Below, in pieces: positions 1 through 8,091 of a stretch of 31,128 nucleotides of DNA (the stretch's first letter is position 1; every line of letters begins with the position of its first letter). Both the position numbers and the translations under genes were made by a program. A model generated the notes under the pieces. The model made no database searches, had not been told where the DNA came from, and saw only the letters and a program-made list of their open reading frames with translations. This DNA comes from Acetobacter sp. CAG:977. GTDB lineage: Bacteria; Pseudomonadota; Alphaproteobacteria; CAAGCB01; CAG-977. Location of the stretch: NCBI GenBank assembly GCA_000434295.1, contig HF994935.1, positions 301,009 to 332,136 of the forward strand. The letters run 5' to 3'.

Positions 1-985
1 CGGCAGCCAAGACGAAACGTCTTCGCCCGTCCGCCAGAAATATTACAGACAGCGCCCGCGTTCTGCGGAAGATTATTCGAATCCGCAAAATGCTTCGGGC
101 GCACGGAGAGACGATCCGTATTATCGTGAAATAACGACGGCTCCCGAAACGCGCGAAGACAGACTGCGCCGTCGTGCACGTCAGACCAGAACAAGCAAAC
201 TCGGTGCATGGGCTCAGGCTTTTTATAACGCATCGGAATATATTTCTTCGGGCGATCCGAACGGTTTTTCGGGTAATACGACGGGCATCGCCGTCGGCAT
301 CGATGCTCAGGTGGCAGACGGCGTAATCGCCGGCATCGGTTATGCCCATACGTCTTCTTCGATCGATATGTTGCAGCGCGAAAGCGACATTACGGGAGAT
401 TCTTTGTTCTTGTATTCCATGTACAAACCGAACGATTGGTTCGTCAGCGGCATTTTTAACTACGGTAAAATGTCAACCGAAGAAACCAAAGATTTGTCAG
501 GGATTATGATGAACGATAACTACGATTCGTCGTCTTATGCTCTTCAGGTCAACGCGGGATATGATTTCGGATGGTGGAAACCGTCTTTCGGATTAAGGTA
601 TTCGTCGCTAAGCACGGACAGCCGTGCGGACAGCATCGGTCAGCAAATCAATTCGACGTCTGCGACGGTGGCATCCGCCATTGCGGAAGTCCGCTTTTCT
701 AAAGACTACGTTTCCGAAGACGGGGAACGTTATTGGAAGCCGGAACTTCGTCTGGGCTTAACTTATGATTTGTCATCCGATGACAATGACGCCGAAGTAA
801 CGTTGCCGAACGGTTCGTTCTATACGGTTCACGGCGATGCTTTGGACAAAGCGGCTGCCGAAATCGGTTTCGGCGTTACGTATCTGGTCAGCGACAGGAC
901 GGACATTTACTTCGGATATAACGGCGAATTCAGAAAAGATTACACCAGCCATACAGGTATGCTGAACTTCCGTTATAATTTCTGA
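1..985 (+). CDS. Autotransporter-like outer-membrane beta-barrel protein, 3' part (5' end outside window)
   Basis: The reading frame is open from the first base, so the gene is cut by the window edge. About 327 codons are present. The first ~70 residues are charged and rich in Arg, Tyr and Ser, like a linker between passenger and barrel. From about residue 68 (KLGAWAQAFYN) the protein has the alternating pattern of an autotransporter translocator: LGAWAQ entry strand, GIAVGIDAQ, GVIAGIGYAHT, then repeated amphipathic strands, ending in LNFRYNF with a C-terminal Phe as expected for BAM-assembled barrels. A GTG at 311 could be read as a start but lies inside the barrel, so it is not the true start. 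The passenger and its role cannot be seen. A terminator follows 18 bases after the stop. The barrel assignment rests on pattern; the exact family is inferred. Confidence 0.8.
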   Translation, partial: GSQDETSSPVRQKYYRQRPRSAEDYSNPQNASGARRDDPYYREITTAPETREDRLRRRARQTRTSKLGAWAQAFYNASEYISSGDPNGFSGNTTGIAVGIDAQVADGVIAGIGYAHTSSSIDMLQRESDITGDSLFLYSMYKPNDWFVSGIFNYGKMSTEETKDLSGIMMNDNYDSSSYALQVNAGYDFGWWKPSFGLRYSSLSTDSRADSIGQQINSTSATVASAIAEVRFSKDYVSEDGERYWKPELRLGLTYDLSSDDNDAEVTLPNGSFYTVHGDALDKAAAEIGFGVTYLVSDRTDIYFGYNGEFRKDYTSHTGMLNFRYNF

Positions 986-1002
986 TCGCATCGGGAAAAA
1001 AA

Positions 1003-1031
1003 CAAAAGCCTCCGAAATACGGAGGCTTTTG
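1003..1031. terminator. Bidirectional intrinsic terminator between convergent genes
   Basis: A perfect 12-bp stem (CAAAAGCCTCCG / CGGAGGCTTTTG) has a 5-base loop. On the plus strand the stem ends in TTTTG. On the minus strand it is followed by a run of seven T (plus-strand A-run 996-1002), a better U-tract. It therefore probably ends the fabI-aroC-sppA transcript as well as the barrel gene. Confidence 0.85.
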
Positions 1032-1058
1032 TCGTTGAAAGAATTGATAAAAATCACG

Positions 1059-2852
1059 TCAAAACGGAGGCATAAACAATCGCATATCGCCGCTTAACGC
1101 TTTGATGCGTTGTGACAGAGCGGGTAAAAAGCCTTTTATGCCGTCGATTTTTGAGCTGACGTTTAACGTTCCCGACGTCAAAAATTGAACAATCATTTCA
1201 AATCTGGACGGTTGAACGGGATATTCGTACAAGGGCAGGGGCGTTTTTTCGTTCAGCGCATTTGACAAATCGCGGCGAGCTTCTTTGATGCCGCCGATTT
1301 TATCGATTAAGCCGTTCCGAACGGCCTGAGTCCCCGTAAAGACGCGACCTCTGGCGATGCTGTTGATTTTTTTTGCGTCAAATCCGCGCCGTTCTGCGAC
1401 TTTGGCGGTAAAATCCCCGTAGACGGCGTCCAACATTTTCCCGAACGCTTTTTTTTGAGCTTTCGTAAAATCCCTGATAGGAGAAAACATTCCTGCATTT
1501 TCTCCCATTGCGATGGAATCAACGTTGATATCAAGCTTTTTTAACAAGCCGTCGACGACCAACTTGCCGCCGAAAACACCGATGGATCCCGTAACGGTCG
1601 ACGGTTGGGCATATACCTTGTCGCAAGCCAAAGAAATAAAGTATCCGCCCGAAGCCGCCGTAGAAGACATGGAACAGTAGACGGGTTTGTTTTTTTGTTC
1701 TTTGACATACAAAATGTCTCTCCACAGGCTGTCGGAAGGCGTATAGCCGCCTCCGGGGCTGTCGATGCGCAACAGGACGGCTTTGACGTTGTCGTCATCG
1801 GCGGCTTCGCGCAAAGCCGAACTGACTGTTCCGACCCCCATGACCGAAGAATAAGCGTCTCCGCCGAACAAAGAATCGCCGTACTGGATAATGCCCGTTG
1901 CGGGTATGTAGGCGATGAACGGCTTTCCGTTTGCGGGGGCAGTTTGCGTCATATAGGTATAATCAAAGAAATCTGCTGCATTTTTCAGGCTTTTTTCCAA
2001 TTCGTTTTCCAAAACGTCGCCGTAAGCAACGCGGTCGACTAACTTTAATTTCAGGGCTTCTTTGGCGTTATAAGGTCCCGAAAGAAGAATTTTTTTCGTT
2101 TTTTCAAAATCGGTTTTTCTGGAAAACGCGACGTCGGCGGCGATCTGGTCGATAAAACTGTTCAGCAAAGACGTCAGATTCTTGCGTTCGGGGGCGGACA
2201 TTTTGTCGCTGCCCATCATATCGGCGCCGGTTTTATATTCGTAACGCGCTTCAAAAGAGGGGCGAATGCCGATTTTTTCCAAAGCTTTTTTTAAGTAAGG
2301 GGCTTCAAAGAACACGCCTGCGGTGCCGACGCCGCCCGTCGGTTGCAACCATATTTCGTCGAACGCCGATGCCAGATAATAAGCGGACAGACCGCCGCCC
2401 GTTTCTCCCAAAGTCGGGGCAAAAAGAACAGTCTTTTTCCCCTTGCTTGAAAAAGCCATCAAAGCGGATCTGACTTCCTGGATTTGAGCCAAAGACAAAT
2501 TCGTTTGCGTCAGCCTTGCAAACAACATTTTAATGTTCGGGTCGTCCGCGGCGCGGTTCAACCCTTCAATAACGTCGGCAACGGTCGGCGATTCCCCGAA
2601 GGTTAAAGCTGATATTAAATCCGTCGGTCTTGATTCGTACAGGACGGTGTCCAAATCAAGCTTTAGACCTGTTTCTTTCGGGAAAACGGCAGGTGAATGA
2701 AGTTTGACGGCTTCATAAACGTTAAAGCAAATTCCCAAAAAAGTAATAACGCCCAATCCGTAAAAAAATACGCGGCAAAAACGCAACGTCCAATCTTTGA
2801 TTTTAGCCTGCAAAGACGTTTTTTGAGACAGGCTGTCAGGGAACAAAGGCAT
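1059..2852 (-). CDS. sppA: Signal peptide peptidase SppA, long (67K) type
   Basis: A 597-aa inner-membrane serine protease that degrades signal peptides left after secretion. It has an N-terminal transmembrane segment (about residues 27-47) followed by two tandem S49 peptidase domains, the long-form arrangement of E. coli SppA. The catalytic pair is visible: Lys207 in EYKTGADMM of the first domain and Ser401 in STAASGGYFIS of the second, matching E. coli Lys209 and Ser409. LLRIDSPGGG and VTGSIGVFGGK are typical S49 stretches. It is the last gene of a minus-strand operon. Its ribosome binding site (TAGGAAA, eight bases from the ATG) overlaps the TAG stop of aroC, which suggests translational coupling. 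Length and motifs are complete, and I see no disruption. Confidence 0.95.
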   Translation of the reverse strand: MPLFPDSLSQKTSLQAKIKDWTLRFCRVFFYGLGVITFLGICFNVYEAVKLHSPAVFPKETGLKLDLDTVLYESRPTDLISALTFGESPTVADVIEGLNRAADDPNIKMLFARLTQTNLSLAQIQEVRSALMAFSSKGKKTVLFAPTLGETGGGLSAYYLASAFDEIWLQPTGGVGTAGVFFEAPYLKKALEKIGIRPSFEARYEYKTGADMMGSDKMSAPERKNLTSLLNSFIDQIAADVAFSRKTDFEKTKKILLSGPYNAKEALKLKLVDRVAYGDVLENELEKSLKNAADFFDYTYMTQTAPANGKPFIAYIPATGIIQYGDSLFGGDAYSSVMGVGTVSSALREAADDDNVKAVLLRIDSPGGGYTPSDSLWRDILYVKEQKNKPVYCSMSSTAASGGYFISLACDKVYAQPSTVTGSIGVFGGKLVVDGLLKKLDINVDSIAMGENAGMFSPIRDFTKAQKKAFGKMLDAVYGDFTAKVAERRGFDAKKINSIARGRVFTGTQAVRNGLIDKIGGIKEARRDLSNALNEKTPLPLYEYPVQPSRFEMIVQFLTSGTLNVSSKIDGIKGFLPALSQRIKALSGDMRLFMPPF

Positions 2853-2861
2853 AATGATTTC

Positions 2862-3947
2862 CTATGAATATAAAGCTCTGAAACGCAACAGGTGATCAGC
2901 CAGCACGCACAGTGTCATGGCTTTGGCAACGGGAGCGGCGCGAATGCCGACGCACGGGTCGTGGCGTCCCTTTGTCGAGATGACGGCATCTTTTTTATCG
3001 ACGGTTACCGTACGGAGAGGAATCAGTATGGAAGGCGTCGGCTTTACGGCGATACGGGCGACGATTTCCTGTCCCGTCGATAATCCGCCCAAAATGCCTC
3101 CGGCGTGATTTGAATAAAATCCGACACCGTTTAAAGCATTTTCATCAACGAACATTTCGTCGGCGTTTTGTTCGCCGAAAGCTTCGGCAACGTCAAATCC
3201 GTCTCCGATTTCGACGCCTTTGACGGCGTTGATGCTCATTAAAGCCTTAGCCAGATCGGCATCCAGTCTGGAATACACGGGTTCGCCCAATCCTGCGGGA
3301 AACCCAGAAGCGCGTATTTCTATTTTTGCGCCGACGGAAGAACCGCGTTTTCTTGTTTCTTCGATTAATTTTTGGAATCTCGGTACGGCATCCGGATCGG
3401 GGCAGAAGAACGGATTTTCGTCAACGGCATTGTCATCCCATTTTTCGATTTTTTCTTTTCCGACGGCGATGACGCCTGCCGTAACGCGAAACGGCGATTT
3501 CAGGAAACGTTTCAAGACCTTTTCTGCAACGGCGCCCGCAGCGACGCGCATGGCGGTTTCGCGGGCAGAAGCCCTTCCTCCGCCGCGCCAATCGCGGTTG
3601 GTATATTTGATAAAGTAGGAAAAATCCGCGTGAGCGGGACGGAACATATCCGCGATTTGTTCGTAGTCTTGAGAACGCGTGTTTTCGTTTTTGATCAGCA
3701 AAGCGATCGGGGTGCCCGTCGTTTTACCGTCAAACACGCCCGAGAGGATTTTTACGGTATCGGATTCTTTGCGTTGAGTCGTAAAAGCAGACTGCCCCGG
3801 ACGACGTTTGTCCAGAGCAGCCTGAATATCGCTTTCATTCAGCGGGATACAAGAGGGGACGCCTTCAATGACCGCTCCGACGGCTTCACCGTGGCTTTCG
3901 CCGAAGGAAGTGAATCGGAAAATTTTTCCGAAAGCGTTCCCCCCCAT
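2862..3947 (-). CDS. aroC: Chorismate synthase
   Basis: A 361-aa enzyme that converts 5-enolpyruvylshikimate-3-phosphate to chorismate, the last common step of aromatic biosynthesis, using reduced FMN. The family signatures are all present: FGESHG near residue 16, GGGRASARET around 122-131, and GRHDPCVGIR near the C-terminus. The chosen ATG gives the usual MxxNxFGxxFRFTSFGESHG beginning. It starts four bases downstream of the fabI stop (three bases between) and is followed after nine bases by sppA, so it sits mid-operon. The Shine-Dalgarno sequence is weak, consistent with coupling to fabI. The start codon runs straight into a tract of seven G (ATG GGG GGG AAC), an unusual homopolymer at a gene start. 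Confidence 0.97.
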   Translation of the reverse strand: MGGNAFGKIFRFTSFGESHGEAVGAVIEGVPSCIPLNESDIQAALDKRRPGQSAFTTQRKESDTVKILSGVFDGKTTGTPIALLIKNENTRSQDYEQIADMFRPAHADFSYFIKYTNRDWRGGGRASARETAMRVAAGAVAEKVLKRFLKSPFRVTAGVIAVGKEKIEKWDDNAVDENPFFCPDPDAVPRFQKLIEETRKRGSSVGAKIEIRASGFPAGLGEPVYSRLDADLAKALMSINAVKGVEIGDGFDVAEAFGEQNADEMFVDENALNGVGFYSNHAGGILGGLSTGQEIVARIAVKPTPSILIPLRTVTVDKKDAVISTKGRHDPCVGIRAAPVAKAMTLCVLADHLLRFRALYS

Positions 3948-3950
3948 GGT

Positions 3951-4790
3951 TTATTCGGCGTTCTTTTTAGGAAAAGATTTCAGCAAGTCGCCGCTTTCAT
4001 GAGCATAGTCAGGATTGACCATGCCGATGGTATTGTAACCGTTGTCGACGTGCAGGATTTCGCCGGTCACGCCGTTTGCCAGATCGCTGAGCAGATATAC
4101 GGCGCTTCCGCCGACATCTTCGATGGTAACGTTTCTGTGCATGGGGCAGTTATATTCGTTCCAGTTCAGAATCAGTCTGAAATCGCCGACGCCGGATGCG
4201 GCGAGGGTTTTGATGGGACCGGCGGATATGGCGTTGACGCGGATGTCCTGATCGCCCAGATCGCGAGCCAAATATTTAACAGAAGCTTCCAAAGCGGCTT
4301 TGGCGACGCCCATAACGTTATAGTTCGGCAATGTTTTTTCGGCGCCGTAATAGGTCATGGTGATAAAGCTTCCGCCGGGATTTGTTATTTTAGAAGCGCG
4401 GCGGCAAATTTCCGTGAAAGAGTAGCAGGAAATATGCATGGTATTCAGGAAATTTTTCAGTGTTGTGTCGCAATAGCGACCTTTAAGTTCGTTTTTATCG
4501 GAAAAAGCGACGGCATGGACGACGAAATCCAGCGTTCCCCATTGTTTTTCCAATTCAGCGAACAGGTTATCCATGCTTTCTTCGTTGGTAACGTCGCAAG
4601 GCAGAACCAAGTCTTCCCCCAAAGACGCCGCCAAGGGGCGTACGCGTTTTTCCAAAGCTTCTCCCTGATAAGTGAAAGCCAGCTTTGCGCCGTGTTCATG
4701 CAGCTTGGACGCAATGCCCCAAGCGATGGACTTATCATTAGCCAGTCCCAAAATCAGACCTTTTTTCCCGGTCATCAGTCCTGCGGTCAT
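3951..4790 (-). CDS. fabI: Enoyl-[acyl-carrier-protein] reductase (NADH)
   Basis: A 279-aa short-chain dehydrogenase-like enzyme catalysing the last reduction of each fatty acid elongation cycle in the cytoplasm. The FabI form of the active site is clear: Tyr147, Tyr157 and Lys164 in YYGAEKTLPNYNVMGVAK align with E. coli Tyr146, Tyr156 and Lys163. The N-terminal nucleotide-binding region reads LILGLANDKSIAWGIA. The stretch HAVAFSDKNELKGRY is typical of alphaproteobacterial FabI and puts Ala95 where E. coli has Gly93, a residue linked to triclosan sensitivity. A good ribosome binding site, GGAGAAG, lies at 4796-4802. It is the first gene of the fabI-aroC-sppA operon; 88 bases separate it from the dnaJ-like gene upstream, so read-through from that gene is possible. 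Confidence 0.96.
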   Translation of the reverse strand: MTAGLMTGKKGLILGLANDKSIAWGIASKLHEHGAKLAFTYQGEALEKRVRPLAASLGEDLVLPCDVTNEESMDNLFAELEKQWGTLDFVVHAVAFSDKNELKGRYCDTTLKNFLNTMHISCYSFTEICRRASKITNPGGSFITMTYYGAEKTLPNYNVMGVAKAALEASVKYLARDLGDQDIRVNAISAGPIKTLAASGVGDFRLILNWNEYNCPMHRNVTIEDVGGSAVYLLSDLANGVTGEILHVDNGYNTIGMVNPDYAHESGDLLKSFPKKNAE

Positions 4791-4878
4791 TTGAACTTCT
4801 CCGTTATTATAACGTTAACTAAAAAACTTTGATTTATGGGTCATACCATAAAAAAAAGGCGTTTGAAAAGACAAAAGT

Positions 4879-5859
4879 TTATATCAGTCCGGCTTTTGCT
4901 CTCGGATCGTACGAAGATGCGGGGTTCCATTTGGAAATGAACGCCTTTAAGTCGGGATCGGGCTTTTCGGGCAACATGACGGTCAGATGAACCAACTGGT
5001 CACCGGTTTTGTCTTTTGTTTTAATGCCTTTGCCGCGCAGACGCAGGACTGTTCCCGTATTTGAATTTTCGGGAACGGTCAGGGCGACTTTGCCGTCCAA
5101 GGTCGGAATGGTGATTTTTGCGCCCAAAACGGCTTCTTTGAGCGTAACGGGAACCGTCAGGACGATATCGTTATCCTGTCTGGTAAAGTAGGGATGAGGC
5201 TGAACCAATATTCTGATCAGCGCATCGCCGTTGGCGCCGCCGTTTATACCTGGAGAACCCTGTCCTTTCAGACGCAGAGTCATTTTATCGGTTGCACCGG
5301 CGGGAATTTTGACGTTCAGGACTTTTCCCGAGGGCAATTTGATTTCTTTTTCTTTTCCCAGTGCGGCTTCCAGGAACGAAACGTTCAAGTCGTAATTTGC
5401 GTTGGCGCCCGGCATTTTCGGACGAGGTCCCCTTCTTCTGTTGGCGGAAAAGAATTCTTCTCCGCCGCCGGCGCCGGCGCCGAAAATGTCGCTGAAGAAA
5501 TCAAATCCCGATCTCCGCCGTCCGCCCTGAGACGCGTTTGCGCCGCCGAAATCGAAATTGAACCCTTCAAAACCATGGGTTTGGTATCCGCCCGAAGCAC
5601 CGGGGTTAAACCCGCCGAAACCGTATCCGGGGCGTTCTTTGCCGTTTTCGTCGATCTCGCCCGCATCGAAACGTTTTCTTTTTTCAGGGTCGGACAAGAT
5701 GTCGTATGCCGCGCTGATTTCTTTGAATTTGTCTTCGGCTTTCGGATCGTTCGGGTTTAAATCCGGGTGCATTTTGCGCGCCAGTTTGCGATACGCCTGC
5801 TTGATTTCGTCCTGAGTGGCGTTTTTGGAAACGCCCAAAAGGGTATAAGGGTTTGCCAT
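4879..5859 (-). CDS. DnaJ-class co-chaperone of the CbpA type (no zinc finger)
   Basis: A 326-aa Hsp40 that should stimulate the ATPase of DnaK and deliver client proteins. The J domain occupies about residues 1-70, with the essential HPD tripeptide at 31-33 (KMHPDLNP). A Gly/Phe-rich linker follows (about 75-150, repeated GFGGFNP-like runs), then the two C-terminal beta domains with DALIRILVQPHPYFTRQDND and LRLRGKGI. No CxxCxGxG repeats are present, so this is a type II DnaJ (CbpA/DnaJ2), not DnaJ itself. I chose the ATG at 5859 because MANPYTLLGV is the canonical J-domain start; the frame stays open 66 bases further upstream to a TTG, but that extension has no family support. The fabI operon follows after 88 bases. 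A candidate promoter lies upstream and no CIRCE element is seen. Confidence 0.92.
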   Translation of the reverse strand: MANPYTLLGVSKNATQDEIKQAYRKLARKMHPDLNPNDPKAEDKFKEISAAYDILSDPEKRKRFDAGEIDENGKERPGYGFGGFNPGASGGYQTHGFEGFNFDFGGANASQGGRRRSGFDFFSDIFGAGAGGGEEFFSANRRRGPRPKMPGANANYDLNVSFLEAALGKEKEIKLPSGKVLNVKIPAGATDKMTLRLKGQGSPGINGGANGDALIRILVQPHPYFTRQDNDIVLTVPVTLKEAVLGAKITIPTLDGKVALTVPENSNTGTVLRLRGKGIKTKDKTGDQLVHLTVMLPEKPDPDLKAFISKWNPASSYDPRAKAGLI

Positions 5860-5896
5860 AGTTTTACCAGCACTCTCAAAAATGAAACGTTCTTTT

Positions 5897-5925
5897 AAAA
5901 TAAGATGCTTTAGACGCCGAAACAA
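5897..5925 (-). promoter_or_regulatory. Candidate sigma70-type promoter of the dnaJ-like gene
   Basis: On the minus strand TTGTTT (5925-5920) and TATTTT (5902-5897) are separated by exactly 17 bases, about 40 bases before the chosen ATG. Both hexamers match four of six consensus positions. The location also argues against a start codon at 5925, which would lie inside the -35 element. Confidence 0.4.
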
Positions 5926-6020
5926 CAGCTTAAAAGAATTTTTTGCACACTCTTACGTCAAAAGCAGGATTATGATATATTCCGTTGTTATTTTTTTAAA
6001 GGGTGACAAAGGAAAAAATA

Positions 6021-6959
6021 ATGTGTCCGAAAGAAAGCAATGAAGCTTCATTTTTAATGAAAGCGGCATCTGCGGCATCGGTTTTGGTTGCCGTTTTTTT
6101 AATTGTTTTAAAAGTTGCGGCTTTGGCGGCGACCGATTCGCTGGCCATGCTGTCAAGCCTGATTGATTCGTCATTGGATGCGGCGGCATCGTTTTTAAAT
6201 TTTTGGGCAATACGCGAATCGCTGGTTCCTGCGGATTCGGCGCATCGTTTCGGTCACGGCAAAGTCGAACCTCTGGCTTCTTTGGGGCAGGCGGCATTTA
6301 TCGCCGGGTCGGCGGTTTTATTGATTTTTCAAGGTATCCAGTGCATTTTGCGCCCTCGTGAGATTGACAATGCCGGACTCGGCATGGCGGCGATGGGGAT
6401 TTCCATGGTGGTAACGCTGGGGTTGATTTTGTTTCAAAGATACGTTGTCAAAAAAACGAAATCTTTGGCGATTTCGGCGGATTACGCGCATTATGCGGGC
6501 GACATTATGTTGAATGCCAGCGTCATGCTGTCATTGTTCATCGGCTCTTATTTCAAATTTGAATACGCCGATCCGATATTTGCGCTGCTGATATCGGGAT
6601 ATTTGCTGTTCAGCGCATGGCACATCTTGAAACAATCGTTTGTTCAGCTGATTGATACGGAACTGCCTGCACAGGAAAAGGAAAAAATACTGAAAGTCGT
6701 CGGCTCTTTGCCCGAAGTCAAAGGCGTTCATGACATTCGGACGCGTTCTTCGGGGACAAAGTGCTTTATTCAGCTGCATTTGGAACTGGATCCGAGTTTG
6801 ACTCTTGCGCGCGCACATGCTATTGCAGACAAAGTGGAAAAGGCGCTGTGCGACGCGTTTCCGAATGCGGAAGTCTTTATTCATCAGGATCCGGCGGGAT
6901 TATACGAACATCATCCGGATTGGTGCTATGAACATCCGCCGTTTTCGCAGCCCCGATAA
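6021..6959 (+). CDS. Cation diffusion facilitator, FieF/YiiP type metal exporter
   Basis: A 312-aa inner-membrane proton-coupled exporter of divalent metals such as Zn2+ or Fe2+. Six transmembrane segments fill roughly residues 12-215, followed by a cytoplasmic domain of about 95 residues. The transport site is complete: Asp49 and Asp53 in LIDSSLD and His157 and Asp161 in HYAGD, each exactly four residues after the E. coli YiiP positions (Asp45, Asp49, His153, Asp157). The cytoplasmic domain carries VFIHQDP, a typical metal-binding stretch, and a His-rich tail (YEHHPDWCYEHPP). The ATG at 6021 is preceded by AAAGGA at seven bases; a GTG at 6003 lacks this. It is the first gene of a plus-strand run with guaC 20 bases behind. 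The metal cannot be read from the sequence alone. Confidence 0.93.
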   Translation: MCPKESNEASFLMKAASAASVLVAVFLIVLKVAALAATDSLAMLSSLIDSSLDAAASFLNFWAIRESLVPADSAHRFGHGKVEPLASLGQAAFIAGSAVLLIFQGIQCILRPREIDNAGLGMAAMGISMVVTLGLILFQRYVVKKTKSLAISADYAHYAGDIMLNASVMLSLFIGSYFKFEYADPIFALLISGYLLFSAWHILKQSFVQLIDTELPAQEKEKILKVVGSLPEVKGVHDIRTRSSGTKCFIQLHLELDPSLTLARAHAIADKVEKALCDAFPNAEVFIHQDPAGLYEHHPDWCYEHPPFSQPR

Positions 6960-6979
6960 TTCTCTTTAAGGAGCAAAAT

Positions 6980-8071
6980 ATGAGAATTGAAGAAGATATG
7001 AAGCTTGATTTTAAAGACGTCCTGTTTCGCCCGAAACGCAGTACGCTTCGGTCGCGTTCGGAAGTCGATTTGAATCGCAAGTATATTTTCAGAAATTCCA
7101 AAATGGAATGGACGGGCGTCCCCGTAATGGCTTCCAACATGGATACCGTCGGAACGTTCGAGATGTTTGAAGTCCTCAAAACGTTTCAGATGTTCACTTG
7201 CATTCACAAACATTATCCCAAGGAACGTTGGCACGATTTTAACAACGGTCGCAGCAGTGAAGATTATAACTATCTTGCAATTACTTCCGGTACTTCGGAC
7301 AAGGATTACGACCGTTTATTCAGAATATGTAACGAAAATCCGGCGATAAAGTTCATCTGCATCGACGTGGCGAACGGTTACAGCCAGCATTTCGTCGAAT
7401 ACGTTCGCAAAGTCCGCGAAAACTTTCCCAAGATGACGATCATTGCCGGTAACGTCGTAACGGGCGAAATGACGGAAGAACTGATTTTGTCGGGTGCCGA
7501 CATTGTCAAAGTCGGCATCGGTCCCGGATCTGTTTGCACGACGCGTATTCAGACGGGCGTCGGCTATCCTCAGCTTTCGGCGATTATTGAATGTGCCGAT
7601 GCGGCGCACGGACTGGGCGGTCATATTATTTCCGACGGCGGTTGCACGTGCCCGGGCGACGTGTCCAAGGCATTCGGTGCGGGTGCCGACTTTGTCATGT
7701 TGGGCGGGATGCTTGCCGGACACGACGAATCGGGCGGCGATTTGGTCGTTGACGAACAGACGGGTAAAAAGTATCGCCGTTTCTACGGGATGAGCTCGGA
7801 CACCGCGATGGAAAAATACAGCGGCGGCGTCGCCCCGTATCGTGCCAGCGAAGGACGTACGGTTCTGGTCGAATACCGCGGTCCCGTTTCCGAAACGGTC
7901 AAAGAAATTTTGGGCGGCGTTCGTTCGACATGCACGTACGTCGGGGCGTGCACGTTGAAAGAATTGAGCAAGCGGACAACGTTTGTGCGCGTTACGCAAC
8001 AATTTAATTCTTCTTTGGCCAGCCAGCCTCAGAATCAAAAAAATCTGAATTGTTCGCATAAACCGTCTTAA
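6980..8071 (+). CDS. guaC: GMP reductase
   Basis: A 363-aa NADPH-dependent enzyme that deaminates GMP to IMP in purine salvage. It begins MRIEEDMKLDFKDVLFRPKR and keeps the whole GuaC1 layout. The catalytic cysteine is Cys186 in GIGPGSVCTTR, the same number as in E. coli GuaC, and SDGGCTCPGDVSKAFGAGAD and FYGMSS also match that family and not IMP dehydrogenase (no CBS domains). The protein is about 16 residues longer than the 347-aa E. coli enzyme because of a polar Gln/Asn-rich tail. AAGGAG lies six bases before the ATG. The degree of likeness to gammaproteobacterial GuaC is striking for an alphaproteobacterial setting and may reflect transfer; that is inference from remembered family sequences. 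Confidence 0.96.
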   Translation: MRIEEDMKLDFKDVLFRPKRSTLRSRSEVDLNRKYIFRNSKMEWTGVPVMASNMDTVGTFEMFEVLKTFQMFTCIHKHYPKERWHDFNNGRSSEDYNYLAITSGTSDKDYDRLFRICNENPAIKFICIDVANGYSQHFVEYVRKVRENFPKMTIIAGNVVTGEMTEELILSGADIVKVGIGPGSVCTTRIQTGVGYPQLSAIIECADAAHGLGGHIISDGGCTCPGDVSKAFGAGADFVMLGGMLAGHDESGGDLVVDEQTGKKYRRFYGMSSDTAMEKYSGGVAPYRASEGRTVLVEYRGPVSETVKEILGGVRSTCTYVGACTLKELSKRTTFVRVTQQFNSSLASQPQNQKNLNCSHKPS

Positions 8072-8091
8072 CTTTTTACAGGAGGCGCGCC

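Noticed and set aside
4806..4811. Perfect TATAAT on the minus strand just before fabI
   Set aside because: It lies four bases from the ribosome binding site, so the transcript would start in that site, and no -35 box is at the right distance.
3372..4832. 486-codon open frame on the plus strand across aroC and fabI
   Set aside because: It lies opposite two clear genes with full family motifs; its own product has no motif, and its length follows from codon bias.
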